Assembly: GCF_014283215.1 (NCBI RefSeq)
Contig: NZ_JACOMF010000028.1
Location: forward strand, 1 to 64,000
DNA: 64,000 nt
Direction: 5' to 3'
Source of the DNA: Siccirubricoccus deserti
GTDB lineage: Bacteria; Pseudomonadota; Alphaproteobacteria; Acetobacterales; Acetobacteraceae
Position numbers and translations under genes: made by a program. This document shows, in pieces, positions 8,218 through 19,899 of the stretch. The notes below the pieces were generated by a model. The model searched no databases. It saw nothing but the letters and a program-made list of their open reading frames with translations, and was not told the DNA's origin. How positions within the stretch are numbered: the first letter of the stretch is position 1; every line of letters begins with the position of its first letter.

Positions 8218-9132
8218 ATGAGTGGCGAGCTTCCCGTCGGCCTCCGCCTCGCCACCGGCCGCAGCGCGCGGCTGCGCCAGCTGCTCGCCGGCCCCGCCCT
8301 GCTGCAGGTACCGGGCGCCTTCGATTGCGTCTCCGCCCGGCTGGTCGATACCGCCGGCTTCCCCGCGCTCTACGTCACCGGCTCCGGCGTCTCGATGAGC
8401 GCGCTGGGCGCGCCGGATGTCGGCATGCTGTCCTTCGCCGAGATCCTCGACCGGGTGAAGCGCATCGCCGATTGCGTCGCCATCCCGGTCATCGCCGATG
8501 CCGACACCGGCTATGGCGGCCCGCTGAACGTGATGCGCACGGTGCGGGAGATGGAGCGCGCCGGGGTCAGCGGCATCCAGATCGAGGATCAGGCCTGGCC
8601 GAAGAAATGCGGCCATGAGCCCGGCCGCCGGCTGGTCTCGACGGCCGAGATGGTGGGCCGCATCCGTGCCGCCGCCGATGCGCGGCTCGACCCCGATACG
8701 GTGATCGTCGCCCGCACCGATGCCCGTGCCTCGGAAGGGCTGGAGGCCGCGCTCGACCGCGCCGCTGCCTATGCCGAGGCCGGCGCCGACGTGCTCTTTG
8801 TCGAGGCGCCGGAATCCGCCGCCGAGATGCGCCGCGCCTGCGCCGCTGCCGGGCGGCCGATGCTGGCGAATATGGTGGAGGGCGGCCGTACCCCGGTGGT
8901 GCCGGCCGCGGAGCTGGCGGCGATCGGCTACCGGCTGGCGATCTATCCCAACTCGCTGACCCGCATCATGGCGCGAATGGGCCAGCTGCTGCTGCAGGAA
9001 TTGGGCGCGACCGGCACCACTGCCGGCATGGCCGACCGCATGCTGGACCATACCGGACTGTGGTCGCTGTTCGAGCATGAGCGCTGGTATGCGGTGGAGG
9101 CGCGCTACACCGTGCCGCCGGGCAACGCGTAG
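8218..9132 (+). CDS. Isocitrate lyase/PEP mutase family protein
   Basis: A (beta/alpha)8 lyase of 304 aa. Visible features: DADTGYGG at about 98-105, which supplies the Mg-binding aspartates, the KKCGH active-site loop near 123-127, and a conserved RTDAR. The family cleaves C-C bonds of 2-hydroxydicarboxylates or decarboxylates oxaloacetate. The length is well below isocitrate lyase (about 430), so methylisocitrate lyase-like, dimethylmalate lyase-like or oxaloacetate decarboxylase-like activity is more probable; I cannot choose. A TRAP dicarboxylate-type transporter follows on the same strand, after a hairpin. Confidence 0.83.
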   Translation: MSGELPVGLRLATGRSARLRQLLAGPALLQVPGAFDCVSARLVDTAGFPALYVTGSGVSMSALGAPDVGMLSFAEILDRVKRIADCVAIPVIADADTGYGGPLNVMRTVREMERAGVSGIQIEDQAWPKKCGHEPGRRLVSTAEMVGRIRAAADARLDPDTVIVARTDARASEGLEAALDRAAAYAEAGADVLFVEAPESAAEMRRACAAAGRPMLANMVEGGRTPVVPAAELAAIGYRLAIYPNSLTRIMARMGQLLLQELGATGTTAGMADRMLDHTGLWSLFEHERWYAVEARYTVPPGNA

Positions 9133-9155
9133 CGCCGCGCGGATTTCGCGCGGCG
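9133..9155 (+). terminator. Hairpin directly after the lyase gene
   Basis: CGCCGCGCG and CGCGCGGCG form a 9-bp stem with a 5-base loop starting right after the stop codon. There is no U-run. It may be a terminator or attenuator separating the lyase from the TRAP genes. Confidence 0.5.
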
Positions 9156-9238
9156 TGGCGTATCGCCCTGCTGCCATTGCCTGTGTAGCATCCTCCACAA
9201 GGCCTGCAACAAGGCAGGAGACAGGAGGAGTTCCAGGA

Positions 9239-10243
9239 ATGCCGATCAATCCGATCCTGCCCCGGCGCCACCTGCTTGGCGCCGCCGCCGGGCTGCCGCT
9301 CGCCACCGCCACGCCACTGCGTGCGCAATCGACCAGCTGGACTGTCTATTCCTCGGCCCCGTCCGTCCAGCTCACCCCGTACAAGGAGCTGGAGGCGCTG
9401 GCGCAGCGGATGGAGCAGGCGACCAGTGGCGCGCTGCGGCTTCGCCCGAATGTCGGCGGCAGCCTGCCGATCAACATCCAGACCATCACCCAGGCGACCG
9501 GCGACGGCGTGGTCCAGATGGCCGACGACAGCTTCTTCGTCGGCGCCATCCCGATCGGCGGCGTGCTGCGCCTGCCGATGCTGATCCATTCGCCGGAGGA
9601 AGCGGTCCGCGTCGGCCCCGTGGTGCGGCCTTTCCTCGAACGCGCCTACAAGCGGCGTGGCTGCGTGGTGCTGGCGCAATACTGGTTTCCCAACCAGGTG
9701 ATCTGGTCAACGAAGCCGGTCGCCTCGCTGGATGATCTGCGCGGCATGAAGATGCGGGTCACCTCGCCGGAACAGGGTGAGTTCATCCGCCGCTTCGGCG
9801 GGACCGCCGTCACCATCGGCGGGCCCGAGGTGCCTTCCGCTCTGCAATCCGGCACGGTGGACGGCGTGCTGACGGCCAGCGTCGGCGGCGGGCGGTTGTG
9901 GAAGGATCTGCTGAAGACCAGCTACCGCCTGGCGGTGAACTACTTCGATGCCTACTTCATCGCCAATGAGGAGGCCTTCGGCACGCTGACCCCGGCGCAG
10001 CGCGAGATCCTGCTGCGGGAGACCGAGGTGGCGGCGCGCAACTCCACCGAGGGCCACTTCCGCGAGGAGGCGGAGCTGACCCGGCAGATCGCCGCCGGCG
10101 GCATCGTCACCACGGAAGCCAAGCCCGAAGATGTCGCCCGCGGCATGGAGCGCATCACCCCCTTCTGGAGCGAATGGGCGCAGCGCCATCAATCTGATGC
10201 GCGCGAGGCGCTGGCCGCCGCCCGTCGCGTCCTCGGCCGCTGA
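9239..10243 (+). CDS. TRAP transporter substrate-binding protein (DctP family)
   Basis: Periplasmic binding protein, 334 aa, which captures an organic acid for the DctQM permease. The N-terminus PRRHLLGAAAGLPLA is a twin-arginine-like signal, cleaved near LRAQS. The DctP fold is recognised from the region around 150-200 (SLDDLRGMKMRVTSPEQGEF, an anchor for the ligand-binding arginine) and the GGPEVPSALQSGTVDG motif. The ATG at 9239 is preceded by a strong AGGAGG, so the longer upstream frame is not used. First gene of a complete three-gene TRAP operon. The ligand is unknown; carboxylates are usual. Confidence 0.9.
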   Translation: MPINPILPRRHLLGAAAGLPLATATPLRAQSTSWTVYSSAPSVQLTPYKELEALAQRMEQATSGALRLRPNVGGSLPINIQTITQATGDGVVQMADDSFFVGAIPIGGVLRLPMLIHSPEEAVRVGPVVRPFLERAYKRRGCVVLAQYWFPNQVIWSTKPVASLDDLRGMKMRVTSPEQGEFIRRFGGTAVTIGGPEVPSALQSGTVDGVLTASVGGGRLWKDLLKTSYRLAVNYFDAYFIANEEAFGTLTPAQREILLRETEVAARNSTEGHFREEAELTRQIAAGGIVTTEAKPEDVARGMERITPFWSEWAQRHQSDAREALAAARRVLGR

Positions 10244-10252
10244 GCCGCCCGG

Positions 10253-10723
10253 ATGCGCGTGCTGAACACGGCGGCGACGGCGCTTGCCGCGCTGATGATC
10301 GTCGCCATGGCGGGTGTCACCGCCGCCGAGGTGATCGCCCGGTTCTTCTTCGATGTCTCCTTCGAACTGGCCGATGAGCTGGGCGGCTATCTGCTGGTGG
10401 CCAGCGTCTTCCTCGGCCTTGGCCCGGCGCTGGCCAGCGGGTCGTTGTTGCGGGTGGAAATGGTGGAACAGCGCCTGCCGGCGGCGGTTCGACGGGCTTT
10501 GGACCTGCTGTTCCACCTTGGCGCGCTAGCCGTCTCCGCCATCGCGCTCTACTGGATCTGGCGCCAGGTCGAGAGCAGCTTCCGACGGGAGACCGTCTCC
10601 GCCAGCTGGCTGGAAGTGCCGCTCTGGCTGCCGCAGGCGGTCATGCCGCTTGGCCTGGCGCTGCTCATCCTCACCTTGCTGATCGGGCTGGCGCGGCTGC
10701 TGCGGCGGGGGGCGGCGGCATGA
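10253..10723 (+). CDS. TRAP transporter small permease (DctQ)
   Basis: Small membrane subunit, 156 aa, with four predicted hydrophobic helices (about 8-28, 45-60, 85-104 and 126-146). This matches the DctQ family in size and topology. It links the binding protein to the large permease in the inner membrane. The gene starts 9 bases after the binding-protein stop, and its stop overlaps the next start (ATGA at 10720). Confidence 0.88.
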   Translation: MRVLNTAATALAALMIVAMAGVTAAEVIARFFFDVSFELADELGGYLLVASVFLGLGPALASGSLLRVEMVEQRLPAAVRRALDLLFHLGALAVSAIALYWIWRQVESSFRRETVSASWLEVPLWLPQAVMPLGLALLILTLLIGLARLLRRGAAA

Positions 10724-12003
10724 CGGCCGGCGCGGCCATCGCCGCCTGCGTCTTCCTGGTACTGCTCCTCGCCGGCTTCTGGATTCCCTTCGCGGTCGCG
10801 GTCGGGGCGCTGCTGCTGCTGTGGGACCACGGCGGGTGGAACGCCTTCCGGGCGATCGGGCTCGTCTCCTGGGGCAGCCTCAACAGCTTCACCCTCACGG
10901 CCATTCCGCTGTTCCTGCTGATGGCGGAGATCCTGCTGCGCAGCGGGGTCGGCGCCCGGGCCTATCGTGGCCTGGGTCGCGTCACCGGCCGCCTGCCGGG
11001 CGGGCTGCTGCAGACCAATATCGCCGGCTGCGCGCTGTTCGCCGCCATCAACGGCTCCTCCGTCGCCACCGCCGCCACCATCGGCACGGTGGCGCTGCCG
11101 GAGATGCGGGCCCGCGGCTACGACCAGCGCATGGCGGCGGGCTCGCTCGCTGCCGGCGGCACCCTCGGCATCCTGATCCCGCCATCCATCGCGATGATCG
11201 TATATGCGACCTTCACCGAAACCTCGGTCTCGAAGCTGTTCGCGGCGGGGATCCTCCCGGGGTTGGCGATGACCGGGATGTTCATGGCGTTCATCGCCTG
11301 GCGGGCGCTGCGCAACCCGGCGACCGCGCCGCGGGCGGTGCCCGACGGCCGCGGCCTCGGTGCCATGGCCGGCGACCTGCTGCCCTTCGTGCTGCTGATC
11401 GGCCTGGTGCTGGGCTCGATCTACGGCGGCGTCGCCACGCCGACCGAGGCGGCGGCGGTGGGGGTGCTCGGCGGGGTGGCGCTCGCCGCGCTGTTCGGCC
11501 GCTGCGATGCCGAGGTGTTGGGAGCTTCCCTGGCGGCCACGGTGCGGACCACCGCCTCGGTGCTGTTCATCGTGCTGGCGGCGGCGCTGCTGTCCTACAG
11601 CCTCGGCGTCACCGGGATCGGCCGGGCGGTGGCCGAATGGATCGTCGGCCTCGGCCTGCCGCGGCTCGGCTTCCTGCTGGCGGTGGCGGTGCTGTACATC
11701 ATTCTCGGCTGCTTCATCGACAGCCTGGCGATGATCGTCATCACCGTGCCGCTGCTGCATCCGGTGCTGCTGGCCTATGGCATCGATCCGGTCTGGTTCG
11801 GCGTGCTGCTGGTGGTGCTGATCGAGATGGGCCAGATCACCCCGCCCTTCGGGATCAACCTGTTCGTGATCCAGGGCATCGGCGGCGGCAGGTTCGAGGA
11901 TGTGGCGGCCGGGACGGTCCCCTATGTGGCGCTGATGGGGGTGCTGATCGCGCTGCTGCTGGCCTTCCCCGGGATGGCGCTCTGGCTGCCTGGGATGCTC
12001 TGA
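10720..12003 (+). CDS. TRAP transporter large permease (DctM)
   Basis: Large permease, 427 aa, with about 12 hydrophobic segments. It drives Na+ or H+ coupled uptake together with the upstream binding protein and DctQ. Typical DctM motifs are visible: INGSSVATAATIGTVALPEM (about 110-129), GGTLGILIPPSI (about 146-157), YGGVATPTEAAAVG and the C-terminal EMGQITPPFGINLFV. The length is normal. Last gene of the TRAP operon; the next gene, mdh, has a 126-base spacer with a GC-rich repeat that could end transcription. Confidence 0.92.
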   Translation: MTAGAAIAACVFLVLLLAGFWIPFAVAVGALLLLWDHGGWNAFRAIGLVSWGSLNSFTLTAIPLFLLMAEILLRSGVGARAYRGLGRVTGRLPGGLLQTNIAGCALFAAINGSSVATAATIGTVALPEMRARGYDQRMAAGSLAAGGTLGILIPPSIAMIVYATFTETSVSKLFAAGILPGLAMTGMFMAFIAWRALRNPATAPRAVPDGRGLGAMAGDLLPFVLLIGLVLGSIYGGVATPTEAAAVGVLGGVALAALFGRCDAEVLGASLAATVRTTASVLFIVLAAALLSYSLGVTGIGRAVAEWIVGLGLPRLGFLLAVAVLYIILGCFIDSLAMIVITVPLLHPVLLAYGIDPVWFGVLLVVLIEMGQITPPFGINLFVIQGIGGGRFEDVAAGTVPYVALMGVLIALLLAFPGMALWLPGML

Positions 12004-12120
12004 TGGCGGGCGCTCGCCCGGTGGGCGGGCGGCACCCCGCTTGCATCGCCCGCCGCCTTGCCCCCCCTCGCGGGGCGGGTTAGGAAGCGGCCGCAGCAAT
12101 TCCCCTCGGCCTCCCTGTAA

Positions 12121-13083
<963 letters not shown>

Positions 13084-13132
13084 TCCTCGATATCGACAGC
13101 CCCCGCAGCGGCTCCACAGGCAGGATGACAGC

Positions 13133-14329
13133 ATGAACATCCATGAATACCAGGCGAAGGAGCTGCTGCGCCGCTACGGCGTCGCCGTGCTCGACGGCCA
13201 TGTGGCCTGGACGCCGGAGGAGGCTGAGGCAGCGGCGGCGAAGCTGCCCGGGCCGGTCACCGTGGTGAAGTCCCAGATCCACGCCGGCGGCCGCGGCGCC
13301 GGCCGCTTCGCCGACGATCCCAACGGCAAGGGCGGCGTCCGGCTGGCCAAATCCCCGGCCGAGGCGAAGGCGGCCGCGGCGGCGATGATCGGCCATACGC
13401 TGGTCACCAAGCAGACCGGCCCGCAGGGCAAGCTGGTCTCCCGGGTCTATGTCGAAGCCGGCTGCGACATCGCCCGCGAGCTCTACCTCGGCCTGCTGGT
13501 GGACCGCGCCACCTCTCGCCTCACCATCATGGCCTCGACCGAGGGCGGGATGGAGATCGAGGAGGTGGCCGAGCACCACCCCGAGAAGATCCTGAAGGTG
13601 GCGATCGACCCGGCCTCCGGCCTGTCCGGCTTTCATGCCCGCAAGCTGGCCTTCGGCCTGGGGCTGAGCGGCAAGCAGGTCGGCAGCTTCACCAAATTCG
13701 CCACAGCGCTCTACGGTGCCTTCCAGGAGCTGGACTGCGCCATCGTCGAGATCAACCCGCTGGTGGTGACCGGCGCTGGCGACATCGTCGCCCTCGACGC
13801 CAAGGTCTCCTTCGACGACAATGCGCTGTTCCGCCACAAGGACCTCGAATCCCTCCGCGACGACAGCGAGATGGATCCGAAGGAGCTGGATGCGGTCCGC
13901 AACGACCTGAACTACGTGGCGCTGGACGGCGAGATCGGCTGCATGGTGAATGGCGCAGGCCTCGCCATGGCGACCATGGACATCATCAAGCTCTATGGCT
14001 CCTCGCCGGCGAATTTCCTCGATGTCGGTGGCACGGCGGATGCGGCCCGGGTCACCGAGGCGTTCCGGATCATCACCTCGGATGCCAACGTCAAGGCGAT
14101 CCTGGTGAACATCTTCGGCGGCATCGCCAAATGCGACATGATCGCCACCGGCATCGTCGAGGCCAGCAAGAACCTGCACCTCTCCGTGCCGCTGGTGGTG
14201 CGGCTCGAGGGCACCAATGTTGAGCTCGGCAAGAAGATCCTGGCCGAGAGCGGCCTCGCCATCATCCCCGCCGACAACCTGGCCGATGCCGCCCAGAAGG
14301 TGGTCGCCGCCGTGAAGAAGGGGGGCTGA
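13133..14329 (+). CDS. sucC: Succinyl-CoA synthetase beta subunit
   Basis: Beta subunit (398 aa) of ADP/GDP-forming succinate-CoA ligase. It starts with the signature [17 protein letters not shown]. The ATP-grasp domain covers about 1-235 and contains [13 protein letters not shown] and AIVEINPLV. The C-terminal flavodoxin-like domain includes [16 protein letters not shown]. Length and motifs are normal. It stops 3 bases before sucD starts, so the two subunits are translated together. Confidence 0.96.
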   Translation: MNIHEYQAKELLRRYGVAVLDGHVAWTPEEAEAAAAKLPGPVTVVKSQIHAGGRGAGRFADDPNGKGGVRLAKSPAEAKAAAAAMIGHTLVTKQTGPQGKLVSRVYVEAGCDIARELYLGLLVDRATSRLTIMASTEGGMEIEEVAEHHPEKILKVAIDPASGLSGFHARKLAFGLGLSGKQVGSFTKFATALYGAFQELDCAIVEINPLVVTGAGDIVALDAKVSFDDNALFRHKDLESLRDDSEMDPKELDAVRNDLNYVALDGEIGCMVNGAGLAMATMDIIKLYGSSPANFLDVGGTADAARVTEAFRIITSDANVKAILVNIFGGIAKCDMIATGIVEASKNLHLSVPLVVRLEGTNVELGKKILAESGLAIIPADNLADAAQKVVAAVKKGG

Positions 14330-14332
14330 GCC

Positions 14333-15217
14333 ATGGCGATCCTCATCGACGCCAACACCCGGGTGATGACCCAGGGCTTCACCGGCGCCCAGGGCACCTT
14401 CCACGCCGAGCAGGGCATCGCCTACGGCTCCAACTACGTGGGCGGGGTGACGCCGGGCAAGGGCGGCACCACCCATATCGGCCTGCCGGTGTTCAACACC
14501 GTGGCTGATTGCGTCGCCGCCACCGGCGCCGATGCCAGCGTCATCTACGTGCCGCCGCCCTTCGCCGCGGATGCCATCCTTGAGGCCATCGACGCCGAGC
14601 TGCCGCTGATCATCTGCATCACCGAGGGCATTCCGGTGCTCGACATGGTGCGGGTGAAGCGGGCGCTTTCCGGCTCGAAGTCACGTCTGGTCGGGCCGAA
14701 TTGCCCGGGGGTGATCACCCCGGACGCCTGCAAGATCGGGATCATGCCGGGCCATATCCACCGCCGCGGCTCGGTCGGCATCGTCAGCCGCTCCGGCACC
14801 CTGACCTATGAGGCGGTGGCGCAGACCACCGCGGCCGGGCTTGGCCAGTCCACCTGCGTCGGCATCGGCGGCGATCCGGTGAAGGGCATGGATTTCACCG
14901 AGGTGCTGGAGATGTTCCTGGCCGACCCCGAAACCAAATCGATCGTCATGATTGGTGAGATCGGCGGCCAGTCCGAGGTCGAGGCGGCCGAGTTCCTGCG
15001 GCGGGAGAACAGCGGCGCCGGGGCCAAGCCGGTGGTCGGCTTCATCGCCGGTGCCACCGCCCCGCCCGGCCGCCGCATGGGCCATGCCGGCGCGGTGATC
15101 TCCGGCGGCAAGGACACGGCGGCGGCGAAGATGGAAGCGATGCAGGCGGCCGGCATCCATGTGGCCGACAGCCCGGCAGCGCTGGGCTCGACCATGGTGA
15201 AGGCGCTGAAGGGCTAG
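14333..15217 (+). CDS. sucD: Succinyl-CoA synthetase alpha subunit
   Basis: Alpha subunit, 294 aa, carrying the CoA-binding Rossmann domain and the phosphorylated histidine. The CoA domain has [11 protein letters not shown] (about 17-27). The active-site histidine is H251 in [23 protein letters not shown] (121-130) is also typical. The gene completes sucCD and is followed by two strong hairpins, so sucA is probably transcribed at least partly on its own. Confidence 0.96.
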   Translation: MAILIDANTRVMTQGFTGAQGTFHAEQGIAYGSNYVGGVTPGKGGTTHIGLPVFNTVADCVAATGADASVIYVPPPFAADAILEAIDAELPLIICITEGIPVLDMVRVKRALSGSKSRLVGPNCPGVITPDACKIGIMPGHIHRRGSVGIVSRSGTLTYEAVAQTTAAGLGQSTCVGIGGDPVKGMDFTEVLEMFLADPETKSIVMIGEIGGQSEVEAAEFLRRENSGAGAKPVVGFIAGATAPPGRRMGHAGAVISGGKDTAAAKMEAMQAAGIHVADSPAALGSTMVKALKG

Positions 15218-15224
15218 AGCGGGG

Positions 15225-15251
15225 CGCTCCGAGGCGTGAACGCCCGGAGCG
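15225..15251 (+). terminator. First hairpin after sucD
   Basis: CGCTCCG-a-GGCGT and ACGCC-CGGAGCG pair with a single bulged A and a two-base loop, 8 bases after the sucD stop. There is no U-run. Confidence 0.5.
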
Positions 15252-15280
15252 TGGAGCCGCTTTGAATGCAGCAGGCCAGG

Positions 15281-15313
15281 GCGGGTCGCAGTCCCAACTG
15301 GACTGCGACCCGC
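15281..15313 (+). terminator. Second hairpin after sucD (14-bp perfect stem)
   Basis: GCGGGTCGCAGTCC pairs perfectly with GGACTGCGACCCGC around a 5-base loop, followed by CTTGGTTT. This is the strongest terminator candidate between sucCD and sucAB. The remaining spacer up to 15506 shows no gene. Confidence 0.65.
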
Positions 15314-15506
15314 CTTGGTTTGCACCTATCCCGGCAAATCCGGGGCCGATCCGGCCGGGCGCGGCGTCATCCTGCCGCAATCCGGTGGCAGACCCTATGT
15401 TTCTCCGCGCTGGCGTCCTATCTCAGCCAGGTGCGGCACCGACCGCGCGCCCAGCGCAAGACATGACGATGCCGCCGGCCATGCCAGGGCCGGCAGGGAG
15501 ACAGAC

Positions 15507-18392
15507 ATGGCCGGAGTGGACATTCTCGCCAGCGCGATGACAGGCGCCAACGCCGCCTTCCTCGCCGATACCTATGCGCGCTGGGTCGAGCGGCCCAAGA
15601 GCGTCGATCCTTCCTTTGCGGAGCTGTTCGAGGCGCTGAACGACGATGCCCGGGCGGTACTGACCGATGCCATGGGCGCATCCTGGGCGCCGCGCCGCCG
15701 TGGCGGCTTCGCGCCCGAGCCTGAGGCGCCACCGCCGGCCAAGGGCGGCAAACCTGCCGCCGCGCCGGACCCCGAGACGATCCGCCGCGCCCAGCTCGAC
15801 AGCATCCGTGCCCTGATGCTGATCCGCAGCTACCGGGTGCGCGGCCATCTGGAAGCCCAGCTCGACCCGCTCGGCCTGCAGCAGCCGAAGCCGCACCAGG
15901 AACTCAGCCCGACCTTCTGGGGCTTCACCGAGGCCGACCTCGACCGGCCGATCTTCATCAACGGCGTGCTCGGGCTGGACACCGCCACGGTGCGGCAGAT
16001 CCTCGAGGTCTGCCGTGCCACCTATTGCGGCCCGATCGGCGTCGAGTTCATGCACATCCAGGATCCGGAGCAGAAATCCTGGATCCAGCAGCGGATGGAA
16101 GGCGCCCCCTGGGTCAACGCTTTCGATGCCGCGGGCAAGCGCGCCATCCTCGAGGAGCTGACCGAGGCGGAGGGCTTCGAGGCCTTCTGCGCGAAGAAAT
16201 ACGTCTCCACCAAGCGCTTCGGCCTGGAAGGCGGCGAGAGCACCATCCCGGCGCTGCAGGCGGTGATCGAGACGGCGGCCAAGGCCGGGGCGAACGAGAT
16301 CGCCATCGGCATGGCACATCGCGGCCGGCTCAACGTGCTCGTGAACGTGGTGAAGAAGGCCTACACCCAGGTCTTCTCCGAGTTCAAGGGCGTCGGCGCC
16401 AATCCGGACGACGTCCAGGGCTCGGGCGATGTGAAGTACCACCTCGGCACCAGCACCGATATCGAGGTCGCTGGCCGGAGCATCCACCTGTCGCTGCAAC
16501 CGAACCCGAGCCATCTGGAAGCGGTGGACCCGGTCGTCATCGGCAAGGTGCGGGCGCGGCAGGACATGGCGGGCGACACCAAGGGCCGTCACAGCGTCAT
16601 GGCGGTGCTGCTGCACGGCGACGCCGCCTTCGCCGGCCAGGGTCTGGTCTATGAGACCATGGCGATGAGCCAGCTCATCGGCTACCGCACCGGCGGCACG
16701 GTGCATCTCGTCACCAATAACCAGATCGGCTTCACCACCGTTCCGGTGCACGCCTATTCCGGCCTCTACTGCACGGATATCGCCAAATCGGTGCAAGCGC
16801 CGATCTGGCACGTGAACGGCGACAACCCGGAAGCCGTCGTCTTCGTCTCCCGCCTCGCCACCGAGTTCCGCCAGATCTTCAGCACCGATGTGGTGGTGGA
16901 CATCGTCTGCTACCGCCGCCACGGCCATAACGAGAGCGACGAGCCGGCCTTCACCCAGCCGATCATGTACGGCCGGATCAAGGAGATGAAGACCACCCGC
17001 ACCCTCTACGCGGAGCGGCTGGCGGCTGAAGGCAGCGTCCCGGCCGAGGAGGCGCAGGCGATGCTCGACGCCTTCAACCAGCAGCTGGAGGCGGCGCACC
17101 AGGCGGCGCAGAGCTTCAAGCCGAACAAGGCGGATTGGCTGGAAGGCCATTGGTCCGGCTTGCAAGCCGTCGCGGTCGGCGCCGAGACGGAGGCGCTGCA
17201 TGCCACCGCGGTGCCGCTGGAGACGTTGCGCGAGGTCGGCGGCGCGCTGGCCCGGGTGCCGGATGGCTTCAACCTCAACCCGAAGATCGCCCGCCAGCTT
17301 GAGGCCAAGAAGCAGGCGATCGAGAGCGGCGAGGGGATCGACTGGGCGACCGGCGAGGCGCTCGGCTTCGGCACCCTGCTGCTGGAGGGCCACCGCGTCC
17401 GCCTCTCCGGCGAGGATGTGCAGCGCGGCACCTTCAGCCACCGCCATGCCGTGCTGATCGACCAGCAGAACCAGGCGGAATACGTTCCGCTGAACAACAT
17501 CCGCCCCGGCGACGCCCCGCAGCAGGCGCGGTTCGAGGCCTTCAACAGTCTGCTGAGCGAGTTCGGCGTGCTCGGCTTCGACTACGGCTACTCCCTGGCC
17601 GATCCGCACACCCTGGTGCTGTGGGAAGCGCAATTCGGCGATTTCGCCAATGGCGCCCAGGTGATCATCGACCAGTTCATCGCCAGCGCCGAGACCAAGT
17701 GGCTCCGCATGAGCGGCCTCGTTCTGCTGCTGCCACATGGCTATGAGGGGCAGGGGCCGGAGCATTCCTCGGCCCGGCTGGAGCGCTATCTGCAGCTCTG
17801 CGCCGAGCGCAACATGCGGGTCTGCAACTTCACCACCCCGGCGAATTATTTCCATGCGCTGCGCCGCCAGCTGAAGGCGAATTACCGCAAGCCGCTTGTG
17901 GTGATGACCCCGAAATCCCTGCTCCGGCACAAGCTGGCGGTCAGCAGCCTGGCCGATTTCGGCCCCGGCAGCGCCTTCCGCTACGTGATCCCGGAAATCG
18001 ACGCGATCGCGCCGGAGGAGCAGGTGAAGCGCGTCGTGCTGTGCACCGGCAAGGTCTACTACGACCTGCTGCAGGAACGCCGTGAGCGTGGCACGACGGA
18101 TGTGGCGATCATCCGTCTGGAACAGCTGCACCCCTTCCCGGCGAACAGCCTGAAGACCGCACTGGCGCCCTACAAGAAGGCCGAGGTGTTGTGGTGCCAG
18201 GAGGAGCCCGAGAACATGGGTGCCTGGACCTATCTAGACCGGCGGATCGAGCGAGTGCTGAAGGAACTGGACATCGCGGCGAAGCGGCCCGAATACGTCG
18301 GCCGCCGCGAGGCGGCGAGCCCGGCGACCGGCCTCGCCAAGGTGCATCAGCAGGAACAGGAAACCCTGGTGCGCCAGGCGCTCGGGCTTTAG
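15507..18392 (+). CDS. sucA: 2-oxoglutarate dehydrogenase E1 component
   Basis: Thiamine-diphosphate E1 enzyme (961 aa) that decarboxylates 2-oxoglutarate and succinylates the lipoyl group of E2. The ATG at 15507 follows GGGAG and gives the usual N-terminus ending in [18 protein letters not shown]. Family features in order: [41 protein letters not shown], the ThDP region [13 protein letters not shown], and [18 protein letters not shown]. The C-terminal pyrimidine-binding half includes [22 protein letters not shown] longer upstream frame exists but has no support. It is followed after 88 bases by sucB. Confidence 0.96.
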   Translation: MAGVDILASAMTGANAAFLADTYARWVERPKSVDPSFAELFEALNDDARAVLTDAMGASWAPRRRGGFAPEPEAPPPAKGGKPAAAPDPETIRRAQLDSIRALMLIRSYRVRGHLEAQLDPLGLQQPKPHQELSPTFWGFTEADLDRPIFINGVLGLDTATVRQILEVCRATYCGPIGVEFMHIQDPEQKSWIQQRMEGAPWVNAFDAAGKRAILEELTEAEGFEAFCAKKYVSTKRFGLEGGESTIPALQAVIETAAKAGANEIAIGMAHRGRLNVLVNVVKKAYTQVFSEFKGVGANPDDVQGSGDVKYHLGTSTDIEVAGRSIHLSLQPNPSHLEAVDPVVIGKVRARQDMAGDTKGRHSVMAVLLHGDAAFAGQGLVYETMAMSQLIGYRTGGTVHLVTNNQIGFTTVPVHAYSGLYCTDIAKSVQAPIWHVNGDNPEAVVFVSRLATEFRQIFSTDVVVDIVCYRRHGHNESDEPAFTQPIMYGRIKEMKTTRTLYAERLAAEGSVPAEEAQAMLDAFNQQLEAAHQAAQSFKPNKADWLEGHWSGLQAVAVGAETEALHATAVPLETLREVGGALARVPDGFNLNPKIARQLEAKKQAIESGEGIDWATGEALGFGTLLLEGHRVRLSGEDVQRGTFSHRHAVLIDQQNQAEYVPLNNIRPGDAPQQARFEAFNSLLSEFGVLGFDYGYSLADPHTLVLWEAQFGDFANGAQVIIDQFIASAETKWLRMSGLVLLLPHGYEGQGPEHSSARLERYLQLCAERNMRVCNFTTPANYFHALRRQLKANYRKPLVVMTPKSLLRHKLAVSSLADFGPGSAFRYVIPEIDAIAPEEQVKRVVLCTGKVYYDLLQERRERGTTDVAIIRLEQLHPFPANSLKTALAPYKKAEVLWCQEEPENMGAWTYLDRRIERVLKELDIAAKRPEYVGRREAASPATGLAKVHQQEQETLVRQALGL

Positions 18393-18480
18393 TGGCGCCG
18401 CCAACGCGGCGGGCGGAAGCCGGCTGCAGCACGGATCGTACCACTTGATCACCGACGCGGCGCGGGAAGGCGAGAGGCAG

Positions 18481-19737
18481 ATGGCGACGGATATTCTGGT
18501 ACCTACCCTGGGCGAAAGCGTCAGCACCGCCACGGTGGCGCGCTGGCTGAAGAAGGCCGGCGAGGCGGTGGCGGTGGATGAGCCGCTGGTCGAGTTGGAG
18601 ACGGACAAGGTGACGGTGGAGGTGAATGCGCCCTCCGCCGGGGTCATCGAATCCATCGCGGCCGAGGAAGGCGCGGAAGTCGAGCCTGGCGCGGTGCTCG
18701 GGGTGATCGCCGCCGGCGGTGCCGCCGCCGCCGCGAAGCCGGCGCCGAAGGCCGCGCCGGGCCCGGCGTCCGCCGTGGCGCAGCCGAAGGTGGAGACGCC
18801 GCGGGTGCCGGCCGGCCCGGTCGCGGTGCCCGGCGCGCCTGCCACCGCTGCGCCGGCGCCGCATGCGCCGCTGCCAGCCGCCGCCAAGCTGATGACGGAG
18901 AACAAGATCTCCGCCGAGCAGATCGGCCCTGGCACCGCCAAGGATGGCCGGATCAGCAAGGGAGACGTGCTCGACTTCCTCAGCCGCCCGGCCGCCGCCG
19001 CGCCCACTCCCGCGGCGAAAACCGCGCGCACCCTCGAGGAGGGCGAGGAGCGGGTGAAGATGACGCGGCTGCGCATCACCATCGCCCGCCGGCTGAAGGA
19101 GGCGCAGAACACCGCCGCCATGCTCACCACCTTCAACGAGGTGGACATGAGCGCGGTGATGGCACTGCGCAGCGAATACCGCGACGTCTTCGAGAAGGCG
19201 CACGGCGTCCGCCTTGGCTTCATGTCCTTCTTCGTGAAGGCCTGCGTCGCGGCGCTTAGGGAGTTCCCGGCGGTGAACGCCGAGATCGCCGGCGACGAGA
19301 TCATCTACAAGCATTTCGTCCACATGGGCGTGGCGGTGGGCGGGCCGAGCGGTCTGGTGGTGCCGGTGCTGCGCAACGCCGACCAGATGGGCTTCGCCGA
19401 GATCGAGAAGACCATCGGCAACCTCGGCAAGCGGGTGCGCGACGGCCAGCTGAAGCTGGAGGAGATGGCGGGCGGCAGCTTCACCATCACCAATGGCGGG
19501 GTTTACGGCAGCCTGATGTCGACGCCGATCCTGAACCCGCCGCAATCCGGTATCCTCGGCATGCACAAGATCCAGGACCGGCCGATGGTAATCGGCGGCA
19601 AGATCGAGGTGCGGCCGATGATGTACCTCGCGCTCTCCTACGACCACCGGATCGTGGACGGCAAGGAAGCGGTCAGCTTCCTGGTCCGGGTGAAGGAAAG
19701 CGTCGAGGATCCGCGGCGGTTGATGCTCGACATCTGA
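18481..19737 (+). CDS. sucB: 2-oxoglutarate dehydrogenase E2 (dihydrolipoamide succinyltransferase)
   Basis: E2 core of the 2-oxoglutarate dehydrogenase complex, 418 aa. One lipoyl domain (about 1-78) carries the lipoylated lysine K43 in ETDKVTVEV. An Ala/Pro-rich linker and a peripheral-subunit-binding domain (about 135-175, [15 protein letters not shown]) follow. The catalytic domain has H389 and D393 in [11 protein letters not shown]. The ATG at 18481 follows a purine-rich GAAGGCGAGAGG; the upstream TTG would add only 12 residues. The E3 gene (lpd) that often follows is not here: a small unknown gene comes next. Confidence 0.95.
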   Translation: MATDILVPTLGESVSTATVARWLKKAGEAVAVDEPLVELETDKVTVEVNAPSAGVIESIAAEEGAEVEPGAVLGVIAAGGAAAAAKPAPKAAPGPASAVAQPKVETPRVPAGPVAVPGAPATAAPAPHAPLPAAAKLMTENKISAEQIGPGTAKDGRISKGDVLDFLSRPAAAAPTPAAKTARTLEEGEERVKMTRLRITIARRLKEAQNTAAMLTTFNEVDMSAVMALRSEYRDVFEKAHGVRLGFMSFFVKACVAALREFPAVNAEIAGDEIIYKHFVHMGVAVGGPSGLVVPVLRNADQMGFAEIEKTIGNLGKRVRDGQLKLEEMAGGSFTITNGGVYGSLMSTPILNPPQSGILGMHKIQDRPMVIGGKIEVRPMMYLALSYDHRIVDGKEAVSFLVRVKESVEDPRRLMLDI

Positions 19738-19750
19738 CCGCCGCCAGACC

Positions 19751-19784
19751 GGTGCCCGGCACGGCTGGAACCGTGCCGGGCACC
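19751..19784 (+). terminator. Terminator hairpin after sucB
   Basis: GGTGCCCGGCACGG and CCGTGCCGGGCACC form a perfect 14-bp stem with a 6-base loop, 13 bases after the sucB stop. It is a good end point for sucAB, although no U-run follows. Confidence 0.65.
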
Positions 19785-19899
19785 GCAATTCCGCGATTCC
19801 GGCGCCGCTCTCTGCTAGACTGGGCAGGGAGAGCCGGGTCGCCGGCCCGCGGCGGGCAGCGCCCGCCGGGCTGCATAACCAGTCTCGGGAGATAGTTGC

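Noticed and set aside
15423-18131. 902-residue minus-strand open frame opposite sucA
   Set aside because: Antisense of a confidently identified gene; no family motif.
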